DNA of 45,475 bases. Source: Alistipes sp. GTDB taxonomy: Bacteria; Bacteroidota; Bacteroidia; Bacteroidales; Rikenellaceae. Location: positions 1 to 45,475 of the forward strand of contig JAGBUB010000002.1 in NCBI GenBank assembly GCA_017631035.1, written 5' to 3'. Positions 1-7,171 of the stretch are shown here, one piece after another (position 1 is the stretch's first letter; each line of letters starts with the position of its first letter). A program made the translations under genes and the position numbers. Under the pieces are notes generated by a model. That model saw only the letters and a program-made list of their open reading frames with translations, did no database searches and was not told the origin of the DNA.

Positions 1-761
1 ACACCATCGAAGCCACCCACGATAAGGCGCTTGAGGTAGAGCTCGGTAGCGATTCGCATATAGAAGTCAGTATCGAGAGCATTGTGATGCGTGATGAAGG
101 GACGTGCCGAAGCACCGCCGGGGATGGGCTGCAGGATGGGAGTCTCCACCTCGATGTAGCCGTGCTCGTTGAAGAACTCGCGCATAGTGGCCATAATCTT
201 CGAACGCTTAACGAATACCTCGCGCACGTGGGGATTTACAACCAGGTCGACATAACGCTGGCGGTAGCGCACCTCGGGGTCTGTGAGAGCGTCAAACTGC
301 TTGCCGTCCTTCTCCTTAACGATGGGCAGGGGACGGATTGACTTTGAGATAACGGTGAGCTTCTGGCAGTGAACAGACTTCTCGCCCGAGTTGGTGATGA
401 AGGCAAAACCCTCAACGCCCACGAAGTCGCCAATGTCCAAGAGCTTCTTGAATACGGTGTTATAGAGTGTGGGGTCGCCCTCGGGGCAGATGTCGTCGCG
501 ACGGATGTAGACCTGAATACGGCCTGTGTGGTCCTGCAACTCGAAGAATGAGGCGCTACCCATAATGCGGCGGCTCATAATACGGCCTGCGATGCGCACC
601 TGAGCGAACTCCTCCTTGTTCTCCTCGGTGAGGTTATTCGAAATCTGAGAGGCAGTAGCTGTTACGTCAAACATCTCAGCAGGATAGGGCTCGATACCCA
701 ACTCGCGCAGCGCGGTGAGCGACTTACGGCGCAAAAGTTCTTGTTCAGAAAGTTCCATCAT
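1..761 (-). CDS. lysS: Lysyl-tRNA synthetase, class II (5' part; runs off the left edge)
   Basis: This is the N-terminal part of cytosolic LysRS, which charges tRNA-Lys. The visible 253 residues start [15 protein letters not shown]. An OB-fold anticodon-binding domain follows (around residues 55-160, with [20 protein letters not shown] and the [11 protein letters not shown] strand). The start of the class II catalytic core comes next, including the conserved stretches [11 protein letters not shown] and [18 protein letters not shown] (motif 1 and downstream). The C-terminal part, with motifs 2 and 3, lies outside the window. Two ATG codons stand side by side (761 and 758) and either could be the start. 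A -7 promoter box lies about 95 nt upstream. The gene follows the bat operon on the same strand but is separated by 256 nt with its own promoter signal, so it is probably transcribed separately. Confidence 0.95.
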   Translation of the reverse strand, partial: MMELSEQELLRRKSLTALRELGIEPYPAEMFDVTATASQISNNLTEENKEEFAQVRIAGRIMSRRIMGSASFFELQDHTGRIQVYIRRDDICPEGDPTLYNTVFKKLLDIGDFVGVEGFAFITNSGEKSVHCQKLTVISKSIRPLPIVKEKDGKQFDALTDPEVRYRQRYVDLVVNPHVREVFVKRSKIMATMREFFNEHGYIEVETPILQPIPGGASARPFITHHNALDTDFYMRIATELYLKRLIVGGFDG

Positions 762-854
762 ATCTTTGTTCTTTATTTTGTTTTCGGGTCTTTGGGCGGG
801 GGCGCGAAGCACACCCACAACGCGCGCACGACGCTACGCACGCACATTTGGGTA

Positions 855-862
855 CAAAGTTA
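855..862 (-). promoter_or_regulatory. Predicted -7 promoter element of lysS
   Basis: On the minus strand the sequence reads TAACTTTG, a full match to the Bacteroidetes -7 consensus TAnnTTTG. No TTTG was found at the usual 19-nt spacing upstream, so only the -7 half is supported. Transcription would begin near 848, giving a leader of about 87 nt before lysS. Confidence 0.5.
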
Positions 863-927
863 ATAAAAAACTATGAAATGTGAACTCTTAAAATTCCGAA
901 TTTATGTAAGAAGAGAGTTTTCAAGGC

Positions 928-977
928 CTGCGCAGCGAAAGAAAGCGCAGTTTACAAGGCGTAAATGGGCATTTACG
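928..977 (-). terminator. Tandem hairpins downstream of batB, possible terminator
   Basis: Two perfect inverted repeats follow the batB stop codon: CGTAAATG/CATTTACG (960-967 with 970-977) and CTGCGC/GCGCAG (928-933 with 945-950). On the minus strand they are followed only by a mixed pyrimidine-rich stretch and not by a clean U-run, so this is a weak terminator call for the end of the bat operon. Confidence 0.35.
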
Positions 978-1017
978 GCACAAGAATAACACCGAAAGCA
1001 CCAGATTATGCGATTTC

Positions 1018-2037
1018 CTACTCCTCGCGGAAGATATTGAATCGGCGCAGGCGGGGGTTGCGGCGGGGCAGGATGACGCCCTCCAAAAGAAGCAGCGCAA
1101 GAGCCACGGCAACCAGCCACTGATACTGCTCGTTGTACTCCTCGTAGCGTAGCGTGGTGAGCTCGGCCTTCTCCATATCGTTTATGCTCTTAACAACCTC
1201 CTCCAGGCCGATAGACTGCTTGGTGGCACGCACATAGGCCGCATCGGTGACAGAGGCTATCTCCTCGAGCATCTGCTCGCCCAGCTTCGACACGACCATC
1301 TCGCCATCCTCATCCTTGATGAACTCGCCATCGATCTCGATGGGGGCTCCCTCGGGTGTACCGATACCGATGGTGTAGATCTTTATGCCCAGCGCAGCAG
1401 CCTTGCGAGCCTGCTCAACAGCATCGGCCTCGTGGTTCTCGCCATCGGTGATGAGCACCATCACACGACTGCGCTCGCTCTGACTCGAATACGAGAGCAT
1501 AGCAAGCTCCAGCGCACGCGCTATGTCGGTGCCCTGCTCGGCAACGAGCGAGGTCGAGAGGCGACGTGCAAAGGCCTGAGCCATACGATAGTCCGAAGTG
1601 ATGGGAAGCTGCACCTTAGGCTCACCGGCAAAGGCTACCAATCCCACACGCTCCTGCTGAAGGCCCTCGAACAGGCGGTTGATAGCATACTTGGTGCGCT
1701 CCAAGCGGTTGGGCTCGAAGTCCTCGGCGAGCATCGAGTTTGACACATCGACAACGAGCATCATCTCCACTCCCTTGGCCTTCTCCTCACGCAGTTTTGA
1801 ACCCAGCTGCGGGCGGGCGGCAGCGACAATCAAGAGCGACAGTGCAACAAGGTAGATACCCACCTTCAGACGCAGGCGAGCCTGCGAGAAGTCGGGAATT
1901 AAGGTCTTGATAATCTCCAAATTACCAAACCTCTGCAACAGATGACGGCGGCGCAACGAGGCTACACCCAGCACTGCAACAAGCAGAGGAATGAGTAGCA
2001 AAAGATATAGATATTCAGCGTTTGCAAAGCGGAACAT
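1018..2037 (-). CDS. batB: BatB-type von Willebrand factor A membrane protein
   Basis: This 339-residue inner-membrane protein has two N-terminal membrane segments (about 8-27 and 57-74), a VWA domain, and a C-terminal membrane helix near residues 307-322 (WLVAVALALLLLEGVIL). The metal-ion-dependent adhesion site is intact: DVSNS at 97-101 and LITDGENHE further on. BatA and BatB are the paired VWA proteins of the Bacteroides aerotolerance (bat) operon, linked in the literature to oxygen tolerance and stress; the molecular role is not settled. The start lies 6 nt after the batA stop, so the two are translationally linked. It is the last gene of the operon here: lysS follows, not the TPR, BatD and BatE genes usually found downstream. 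Confidence 0.9.
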   Translation of the reverse strand: MFRFANAEYLYLLLLIPLLVAVLGVASLRRRHLLQRFGNLEIIKTLIPDFSQARLRLKVGIYLVALSLLIVAAARPQLGSKLREEKAKGVEMMLVVDVSNSMLAEDFEPNRLERTKYAINRLFEGLQQERVGLVAFAGEPKVQLPITSDYRMAQAFARRLSTSLVAEQGTDIARALELAMLSYSSQSERSRVMVLITDGENHEADAVEQARKAAALGIKIYTIGIGTPEGAPIEIDGEFIKDEDGEMVVSKLGEQMLEEIASVTDAAYVRATKQSIGLEEVVKSINDMEKAELTTLRYEEYNEQYQWLVAVALALLLLEGVILPRRNPRLRRFNIFREE

Positions 2038-2043
2038 ATGGGG

Positions 2044-3030
2044 CTACGGTATTCGTTTCAAAACTAATTTTTCGAGCAACATCTCCGCCACCAGCAGGCC
2101 GATGGCAAGCAGCAGCAGAGCCACAAACTGCTCGTGGTAGATGGTAAGGTCCATAATCTCGACCTCGCTCTTCTCGAGGGTGTTTATCTCGTCGTAAATC
2201 TCCTTGAGCTTCTGGCGGTCGGTGGCACGGAAGTAGCGGCCACCCGTCTGATCGGCAATGGCTTGCAGGGTCTCTTCGTCAATCTCCACATCCATCATCT
2301 GGAAGGTCATATTGCCGAACATATCCACAGCCGGATAGGGTGCCTTGCCGCGTGTACCCACACCGATGGTGTAGACCTTGATACCCATATCGGCCGCAAT
2401 GTTTGCCGCCATCAGGGGAGCGATCTCGCCTCGGTTGTTCACACCGTCGGTCAAAAGGATGATGACCTTGCTCTTGGCCTCGCTCTCGCGCAGACGGTTA
2501 AGTGCCGTGGCAAGACCGTTGCCGATAGCCGTACCATCCTCGATTATGCCACTCTGCAGGCGTGCCAGCAGGGTTTGCAGTGTGCCCTTGTCGGTTGTAA
2601 GGGGGCTCTGCGTGTAGGTCTCACCCGCAAATACGGCCAGACCGATGCGGTCGCCATAGCGGTCGGCGATGAACTCACCAGCCACCTCCTTGGCCGCTGT
2701 GAGGCGGTCGGGCGTGAAGTCGCGCGCAAGCATAGAGGATGATATATCCATTGCCAGCATAATGTCGATACCCTCGGCATTGGTGCGGCTCTGCTCCTCG
2801 ACATCCTGCGGGCGAGCGAGTGCCACAATCATAAGTGCCAACGCCACAAGGCGCAACACGAAGGGGACGTGGCGCAGCCAATAGCGCAACGTGCGCGGAG
2901 CATTACGCGCCCCGGCAACGGTGGAGATGCGTATGGCGGCACCGCCCTGCAAGGTGCGGTAGATATAGTAAGCTATGGCGGGCACCAGAAGCGCCAGCAA
3001 CCATAACAGATATGGGTTTGCGAATCTCAT
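2044..3030 (-). CDS. batA: BatA-type von Willebrand factor A membrane protein
   Basis: This 328-residue protein is the paralogue and partner of BatB. It starts with a membrane helix (about 7-23), has a second near 58-72 and a last one near 307-320. The VWA domain between them carries a complete MIDAS: DISSS at 95-99, a threonine in the TYTQSPLTTD loop, and LTDGVNNRG. The family is thought to bind a partner through the metal site, working with the MoxR ATPase encoded upstream. It is separated from the preceding TPR gene by 219 nt, unusual within an otherwise overlapping operon; that gap holds several strong hairpins, so batA-batB may be expressed differently from the genes upstream. Confidence 0.9.
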   Translation of the reverse strand: MRFANPYLLWLLALLVPAIAYYIYRTLQGGAAIRISTVAGARNAPRTLRYWLRHVPFVLRLVALALMIVALARPQDVEEQSRTNAEGIDIMLAMDISSSMLARDFTPDRLTAAKEVAGEFIADRYGDRIGLAVFAGETYTQSPLTTDKGTLQTLLARLQSGIIEDGTAIGNGLATALNRLRESEAKSKVIILLTDGVNNRGEIAPLMAANIAADMGIKVYTIGVGTRGKAPYPAVDMFGNMTFQMMDVEIDEETLQAIADQTGGRYFRATDRQKLKEIYDEINTLEKSEVEIMDLTIYHEQFVALLLLAIGLLVAEMLLEKLVLKRIP

Positions 3031-3072
3031 TTTAATATATTCTCTCTACCCTCTTCGCGCTAAAACAAGGTC

Positions 3073-3181
3073 GGGTCATTCCCATCGGTAGTACTTGCGG
3101 CACAGCCGCATCTACAAATCTGACCCACCCCCAACCCCCGCCTCAGGCAGGGGCTTTGGTCGCCGCGGAGCGGCTCCAAAG
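3073..3181 (-). other. Cluster of hairpins in the gap between the TPR gene and batA
   Basis: Within the 219-nt gap three stem-loops can be read. The first is CTTTGG/CCAAAG (3154-3159 with 3176-3181) enclosing CCGC/GCGG. The second is a C-rich/G-rich stem around 3136-3153. The third is GGGTCA/TGACCC (3073-3078 with 3121-3126) enclosing GCGGC/GCCGC (3097-3101 with 3105-3109). No U-run follows, so simple termination is unlikely. It could be an RNA processing or stabilising element that sets the ratio of upstream to downstream bat genes, or a REP-like repeat. No reading frame of note lies in the gap. Confidence 0.45.
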
Positions 3182-3249
3182 TAACGCTATGAACGGTAGT
3201 TTTAATTCTTTTATCAAGCTATCGGCCGAAAACCAATTCCCAACCGAAT

Positions 3250-4083
3250 TTACCAATTCTTTTTACCTCGGATAACGACGCCCTTGGCCTTTTCATCCAA
3301 CTTCTCCTGTGTCTTATCCTCCTGAGCCTGAATGGCATTGAGCAGTTGTTGCTGCTGCTCGTTGTTCATTCCACTGCGTGGGCGATCGCCACCCTGCCTC
3401 TGCTCGTCGGGCTTGCCATCACCATCCTTATCGTCGCCACCACCCTGCTGGTTTTGGTTCTGATTTTGGTCCTGATTTTGGTCCTGGTTCTGGTCCTGGT
3501 TATCGTTATTTTGGTCGTTCTTGTCCTGATTCTGGTCGCCACCCTGAGGCTGGTTCTGACCACCACCCTGCTGGTTTTGATCCTGGTTTTGATTCTGATC
3601 CTGATTCTGGTTTTGGTCCTGATTCTGATTTTGGTTCTGCTCAAGTAACTTCTTGGTATAGGCGTAGTTATACTTGGCCTCCATATCATCGGGATTCAGC
3701 ACAAGCGACGAGCGGAAACTCTGCAAAGCCTCCTGCAACTTCTGCTGGGCAAACTGTGCATTACCGAGGTTGAAGTATGCCTCGGCACGATCCTCGGCCG
3801 AACGCAGCGAGTCGACAACCACCTGCTTCAACGCCTGCTCGGCCTCGGCATAACGCTCGGTGCGGAACATAGCACCCGCAAGGTCGTAGCGAGCCTCAAA
3901 CGAGGTGCTGTCGTGCTTGAGTGCCTCGAGGTATGAGTCGGCACTGCGCTCGTAGCGCTCCTTGGCAAACTGGCGGTTACCCTTACGCACCAATCCGCGC
4001 TCGGGCATACGCTGTGCCACGGAGGGCAGCGTGAAGGCCACGGCAACGAACAGAAGTGCGATATGTAATATATTGTGTTTCAT
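3250..4083 (-). CDS. TPR protein of the bat operon (BatC-like) with Gln/Asn/Asp-rich tail
   Basis: This 277-residue exported protein has a signal peptide (about 1-24, ending VAQ). Two to three tetratricopeptide repeats follow (about 26-150; for example AEAYFNLGNAQFAQQKLQEA and the DDMEAKYNYAY helix). The tail, about 90 residues long, is almost entirely Q, N, D and G and contains DDKDGDGKPDE, which resembles a calcium-binding loop. The C-terminus is charged and helical. In known bat operons the TPR member is BatC and follows batB; here it precedes batA. The start was set at the ATG at 4083, 1 nt after the stop of the preceding gene; an upstream in-frame extension would only overlap that gene. 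The Q/N tract is coded by short tandem repeats (about 3445-3640), so its length is likely to vary between strains. Confidence 0.85.
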   Translation of the reverse strand: MKHNILHIALLFVAVAFTLPSVAQRMPERGLVRKGNRQFAKERYERSADSYLEALKHDSTSFEARYDLAGAMFRTERYAEAEQALKQVVVDSLRSAEDRAEAYFNLGNAQFAQQKLQEALQSFRSSLVLNPDDMEAKYNYAYTKKLLEQNQNQNQDQNQNQDQNQNQDQNQQGGGQNQPQGGDQNQDKNDQNNDNQDQNQDQNQDQNQNQNQQGGGDDKDGDGKPDEQRQGGDRPRSGMNNEQQQQLLNAIQAQEDKTQEKLDEKAKGVVIRGKKNW

Positions 4084-4084
4084 A

Positions 4085-5095
4085 CTATTCCTCCTCATTG
4101 ACAACTTCCTCGACAGGTTTTGTAGCATCGACAAACTCCCACGCAGCACGCATAGCCGCCTCCGACTCCTCGCTCTCGGGAACCGCCTTGGCGAACTTCA
4201 CCAGGTCGGCCTCACGCAAAATCATCGTAAGGTCGATGGCCGACTTACTTGGGATGTCCACCCCACGCATAGCCTCGATAATCTCGTCAGAGGTCATCTC
4301 CATAGCGCTCACCTCGAAGCGGCGCACGATGTAGGCACGCAGGATATCCGTAAGGGTCGAGTAGTAGAGTTTATGCTTGCCCTCCTGACACAGATGCATC
4401 ACACGCAGACGCTCGAGCGCAGCAAAGGCCTCCTCGTGGGCAGGCAGGGGCGGAGCGGGCTTGAAAATCGAATCGAAACTCTTGCCATAGTGCGCCAGCA
4501 GGCGCTTAAGACCATAGAGCAGAGCCGCCAGAATGATAAGCGCCACCACCGACCAGGCTATGTAGCCGGTAATCTCGCCCAGCTTGAAAGGCAGGGTCTT
4601 CTGCGGCTTGATGTCGAACAGGGCGTGCGAAGTGGAGTCAATCTGGAAAGTGGTAACAAGCAAATCGAGGGTGTCGGGGCCGTAGAGCGTATCGACAATG
4701 TTCTTGTCGGCATACATCACCTGTGGCACGATATGGTGCCAGCCCTCCTGAAAGGCGGCCAGAAGGTAGCTCTTGCGTATCTTCAGACGGCGACCATCAC
4801 GCTCCAGCGTGTCGACAGCACGATCCTCGATGAGTTCGTAGTGCTGACCTGCCATACCGACAAAATTGGGGAAGACAACGGTCTGCACCAAATCCTTCTC
4901 AACCTCGATCGAGTAGACAAACCTATCGCCAATGCCTATCGAGTCGGGCTCGAACCCTCCACTCACCTTGGGGGCGTTCTGCGGCACCACACCTTCGGTG
5001 CTCTGCGCCGAAAGCAGGAACGGAGTGAGCGCTACGCCGAGGGCGAGCAGCGTAAGGCAGAGGCGTGAGATATATTTTTTGAATGGTTGATTCAT
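4085..5095 (-). CDS. Membrane-anchored BatD-like protein of the bat operon
   Basis: This 336-residue protein has an N-terminal signal segment (about 8-27). A periplasmic beta-rich domain follows, with a BatD-like opening (GFEPDSIGIGDRFVYSIEVEK). One transmembrane helix lies near residues 179-198 (AWSVVALIILAALLYGLKR), and a cytoplasmic helical domain reaches to the acidic end VEEVVNEEE. It sits between the DUF58 and TPR genes with 1-nt gaps on both sides, so it belongs to the operon. It is much shorter than classical BatD, and the similarity is one of layout more than of recognised motifs. Its likely role is to help the MoxR-DUF58-VWA system act on envelope proteins, but this is inferred from position. 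The start at 5095 is favoured over a longer in-frame version because the extra part only overlaps the DUF58 gene. Confidence 0.75.
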   Translation of the reverse strand: MNQPFKKYISRLCLTLLALGVALTPFLLSAQSTEGVVPQNAPKVSGGFEPDSIGIGDRFVYSIEVEKDLVQTVVFPNFVGMAGQHYELIEDRAVDTLERDGRRLKIRKSYLLAAFQEGWHHIVPQVMYADKNIVDTLYGPDTLDLLVTTFQIDSTSHALFDIKPQKTLPFKLGEITGYIAWSVVALIILAALLYGLKRLLAHYGKSFDSIFKPAPPLPAHEEAFAALERLRVMHLCQEGKHKLYYSTLTDILRAYIVRRFEVSAMEMTSDEIIEAMRGVDIPSKSAIDLTMILREADLVKFAKAVPESEESEAAMRAAWEFVDATKPVEEVVNEEE

Positions 5096-5096
5096 C

Positions 5097-5981
5097 CTAT
5101 CGCTGTTTGAATAGTTTAATGAGTTCGGCCACATAGTCGCCATCGGTGGAGATGGTGGCCGAGTCGATGCGGTTGCGACGCAGCAGCTCCTCGATGGAGC
5201 GCTCACGCTCGGTCCAGCGCTCGGCATAGTGCTCCCTGACGCTACGCGACGAGGTGTCGAGCCACACCTTGCGGCCGGTCTCGGCATCCTGCAACTCCAC
5301 AATACCCACATCGGGCAGGGCGGCCTCGCGCTCGTCCACAACACGGATACCCACCAGGTCGTGCTTCGAGCCTGCAATCTTCAGCGCATCCTCCAGCGGA
5401 GCCTGGTCGCTCGCAGGCGAGAGGAAGTCCGAGAGAATGAAGGTCGTGCAACGCTTCTTATTGACGGCCGTGAGGAATCGCACCGCCTCGGATATGGCCG
5501 TGCGCTGCGACTCGGGCTGGAACGAGATTAACTCGCGGATAATCATCAGGATATGGCTCTTGCCCTTCTTCGGAGGGATAAACTTCTCGACCTTGTCGGA
5601 GAAGAATATGCAACCCACCTTGTCGTTGTTCTGTGCAGCCGAGAAGGCCAGCACGGCGGCAATCTCGGTGATGACATTCTGCTTGGTGCGGGTGGTTGAG
5701 CCGAAGATACGCGAGCCACTGACATCAACCAAAAGCATCATCGTCAGCTCACGCTCCTCCTCGTAGATTTTGATGTGGGGCTTCGACGAGCGTGCTGTCA
5801 CGTTCCAGTCGATGTCGCGCACATCGTCGCCTGCACGATACTCTCTCACCTCGCTGAACGACATACCGCGTCCGCGGAAGGCTGTGTGATACTTTCCGGC
5901 AAAGATCTCGCTGGACAGGCCGCGCGTCTTGATCTCAATCTTGCGGACCCTGCGAAGAATATCGTTCTCGCTCTGCTGCAT
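5097..5981 (-). CDS. DUF58 family protein (MoxR partner)
   Basis: This 294-residue soluble protein carries the DUF58 hallmark REYRAGDDVRDIDWNVTAR (about residues 46-64). A VWA-like fold follows, starting MMLLVDVSGSRIFG with a DxSGS metal-site motif. DUF58 proteins almost always lie next to a MoxR ATPase and are thought to be targets or adaptors of it. The start codon overlaps the moxR stop by one base (TAATG on the coding strand), so translation is coupled. The next gene begins 1 nt past its stop. Confidence 0.88.
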   Translation of the reverse strand: MQQSENDILRRVRKIEIKTRGLSSEIFAGKYHTAFRGRGMSFSEVREYRAGDDVRDIDWNVTARSSKPHIKIYEEERELTMMLLVDVSGSRIFGSTTRTKQNVITEIAAVLAFSAAQNNDKVGCIFFSDKVEKFIPPKKGKSHILMIIRELISFQPESQRTAISEAVRFLTAVNKKRCTTFILSDFLSPASDQAPLEDALKIAGSKHDLVGIRVVDEREAALPDVGIVELQDAETGRKVWLDTSSRSVREHYAERWTERERSIEELLRRNRIDSATISTDGDYVAELIKLFKQR

Positions 5982-6979
5982 TAGGGCACTACTACGTTAT
6001 TCAAAATCTCGGTGATGATGTGCTCCGAGGTGATGTTCTCGGCCTCGGCCTCGTAGGTTAGGCCAATGCGGTGACGCAACACATCGTGGCACACGGCACG
6101 TACATCCTCGGGGATGACGTAGCCACGGCGGCGGATAAAGGCATAGGCACGAGCCGCCTTGGCAAGTGAGATGCTGGCACGGGGTGAGCCACCATAGGCA
6201 ATCAGCGGCTGGAGCTTCTCCAGAGAGTACTCACTGGGCTCGCGTGTAGCGAAGATGATGTCGATGATATACTTCTCGATCTTCTCGTCCATATATACAT
6301 CCTCGACAACCTTGCGTGCCTTGACAATATCCTCGGGCGAGATAACCTTTGCCACCTGGGGCATACCCTTACCCGAAAGGTTCATACGCACAATCTCGCG
6401 CTCCTCCTGCTTCTTGGGGTACGAAATCTTGGCCTTGAGCATAAAACGGTCGACCTGCGCCTCGGGCAGAGGATAGGTACCCTCCTGCTCCAGGGGGTTC
6501 TGCGTAGCCAGCACGAGGAAGGGCTCGGGCAGAGGGTAGGTCTCGTCGCCGATGGTCACCTGACGCTCCTGCATAGCCTCCAGAAGGGCTGACTGCACCT
6601 TGGCAGGCGAGCGGTTGATCTCATCGGCAAGGATAAAGTTAGCGAAAACGGGGCCCTTGCGCACCACGAAATCCTCGCTCTTCTGCGAATAGATGAGCGT
6701 ACCCACAAGGTCGGCGGGCAGAAGGTCGGGTGTGAACTGGATGCGGGCGAAATCGGCATCGACAGCCTTGGCAAGGGTGGTGATGGCCAGAGTCTTTGCC
6801 AGACCGGGGACACCCTCCAAGAGGATGTGGCCGTTAGACAAAAGGCCAATCAAAAGAGTATCAACCAGATGGCTCTGGCCGACGATTACTTTGCTCATCT
6901 CGGCACGCAGTGTATCGACAAATACACTCTCGCGCTCGATGCGCTCGTTGAGTTCCTTGATGTTGATTACTTCACTCAT
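5981..6979 (-). CDS. MoxR family AAA+ ATPase
   Basis: This 332-residue AAA+ ATPase heads the bat operon. Walker A is GVPGLAKT (56-63) and Walker B is FILADEINRSPAK with the acidic pair at 119-120. A sensor-like ATQNPLEQEGTYPLPEAQ segment and the arginine-finger region VDRFM follow. MoxR proteins act as chaperone-like ATPases that assemble or activate metal-dependent complexes, usually together with VWA-domain proteins such as BatA and BatB. No full TAnnTTTG promoter was seen just upstream of the start; the nearest matches lie inside and beyond the terminator hairpin at 7078-7111, so the transcription start is uncertain. Confidence 0.93.
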   Translation of the reverse strand: MSEVINIKELNERIERESVFVDTLRAEMSKVIVGQSHLVDTLLIGLLSNGHILLEGVPGLAKTLAITTLAKAVDADFARIQFTPDLLPADLVGTLIYSQKSEDFVVRKGPVFANFILADEINRSPAKVQSALLEAMQERQVTIGDETYPLPEPFLVLATQNPLEQEGTYPLPEAQVDRFMLKAKISYPKKQEEREIVRMNLSGKGMPQVAKVISPEDIVKARKVVEDVYMDEKIEKYIIDIIFATREPSEYSLEKLQPLIAYGGSPRASISLAKAARAYAFIRRRGYVIPEDVRAVCHDVLRHRIGLTYEAEAENITSEHIITEILNNVVVP

Positions 6980-7077
6980 TGTAGTATAATTTTTACTTCT
7001 TATTTGCTATGCGATGGACTCTGTTTGACGGTAAGGCTACATTAGTACCCCCTCATTTGTCAATAAAGTCAAGCAGA

Positions 7078-7111
7078 AAACTCCTCTTCAACAAACGTAG
7101 GAGAGGAGTTT
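7078..7111 (-). terminator. Hairpin terminator after the GH78 gene
   Basis: A perfect 10-bp stem AAACTCCTCT/AGAGGAGTTT (7078-7087 with 7102-7111) lies 60 nt downstream of the GH78 stop. On the minus strand the stem ends in GTTTTCTGC, a short U-run. It separates the GH78 gene from the bat operon. Confidence 0.65.
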
Positions 7112-7171
7112 ATTATTTTGCAAATATAGCAAGTTTTTTACAAAAACTGCCATTAATTGTCCGTTAAGGTG

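Noticed and set aside
222..231. CACGTG words at about 222-231 and 25534-25543 as extra parS sites
   Set aside because: Flanking bases do not match the parS arms.
3445..3640. Possible CRISPR array from the repeated sequence
   Set aside because: The repeats are contiguous short codon repeats of a Q/N-rich protein tail without unique spacers.
3962..5068. A 368-codon plus-strand frame opposite the TPR and BatD-like genes
   Set aside because: It spans two minus-strand genes and their junction in antisense; the real genes have signal peptides, domains and operon spacing.
7092..7128. TACGTTTG and TATATTTG minus-strand words as the moxR promoter
   Set aside because: One lies in the loop of the GH78 terminator and the other upstream of it, so a transcript from either would run into the hairpin.
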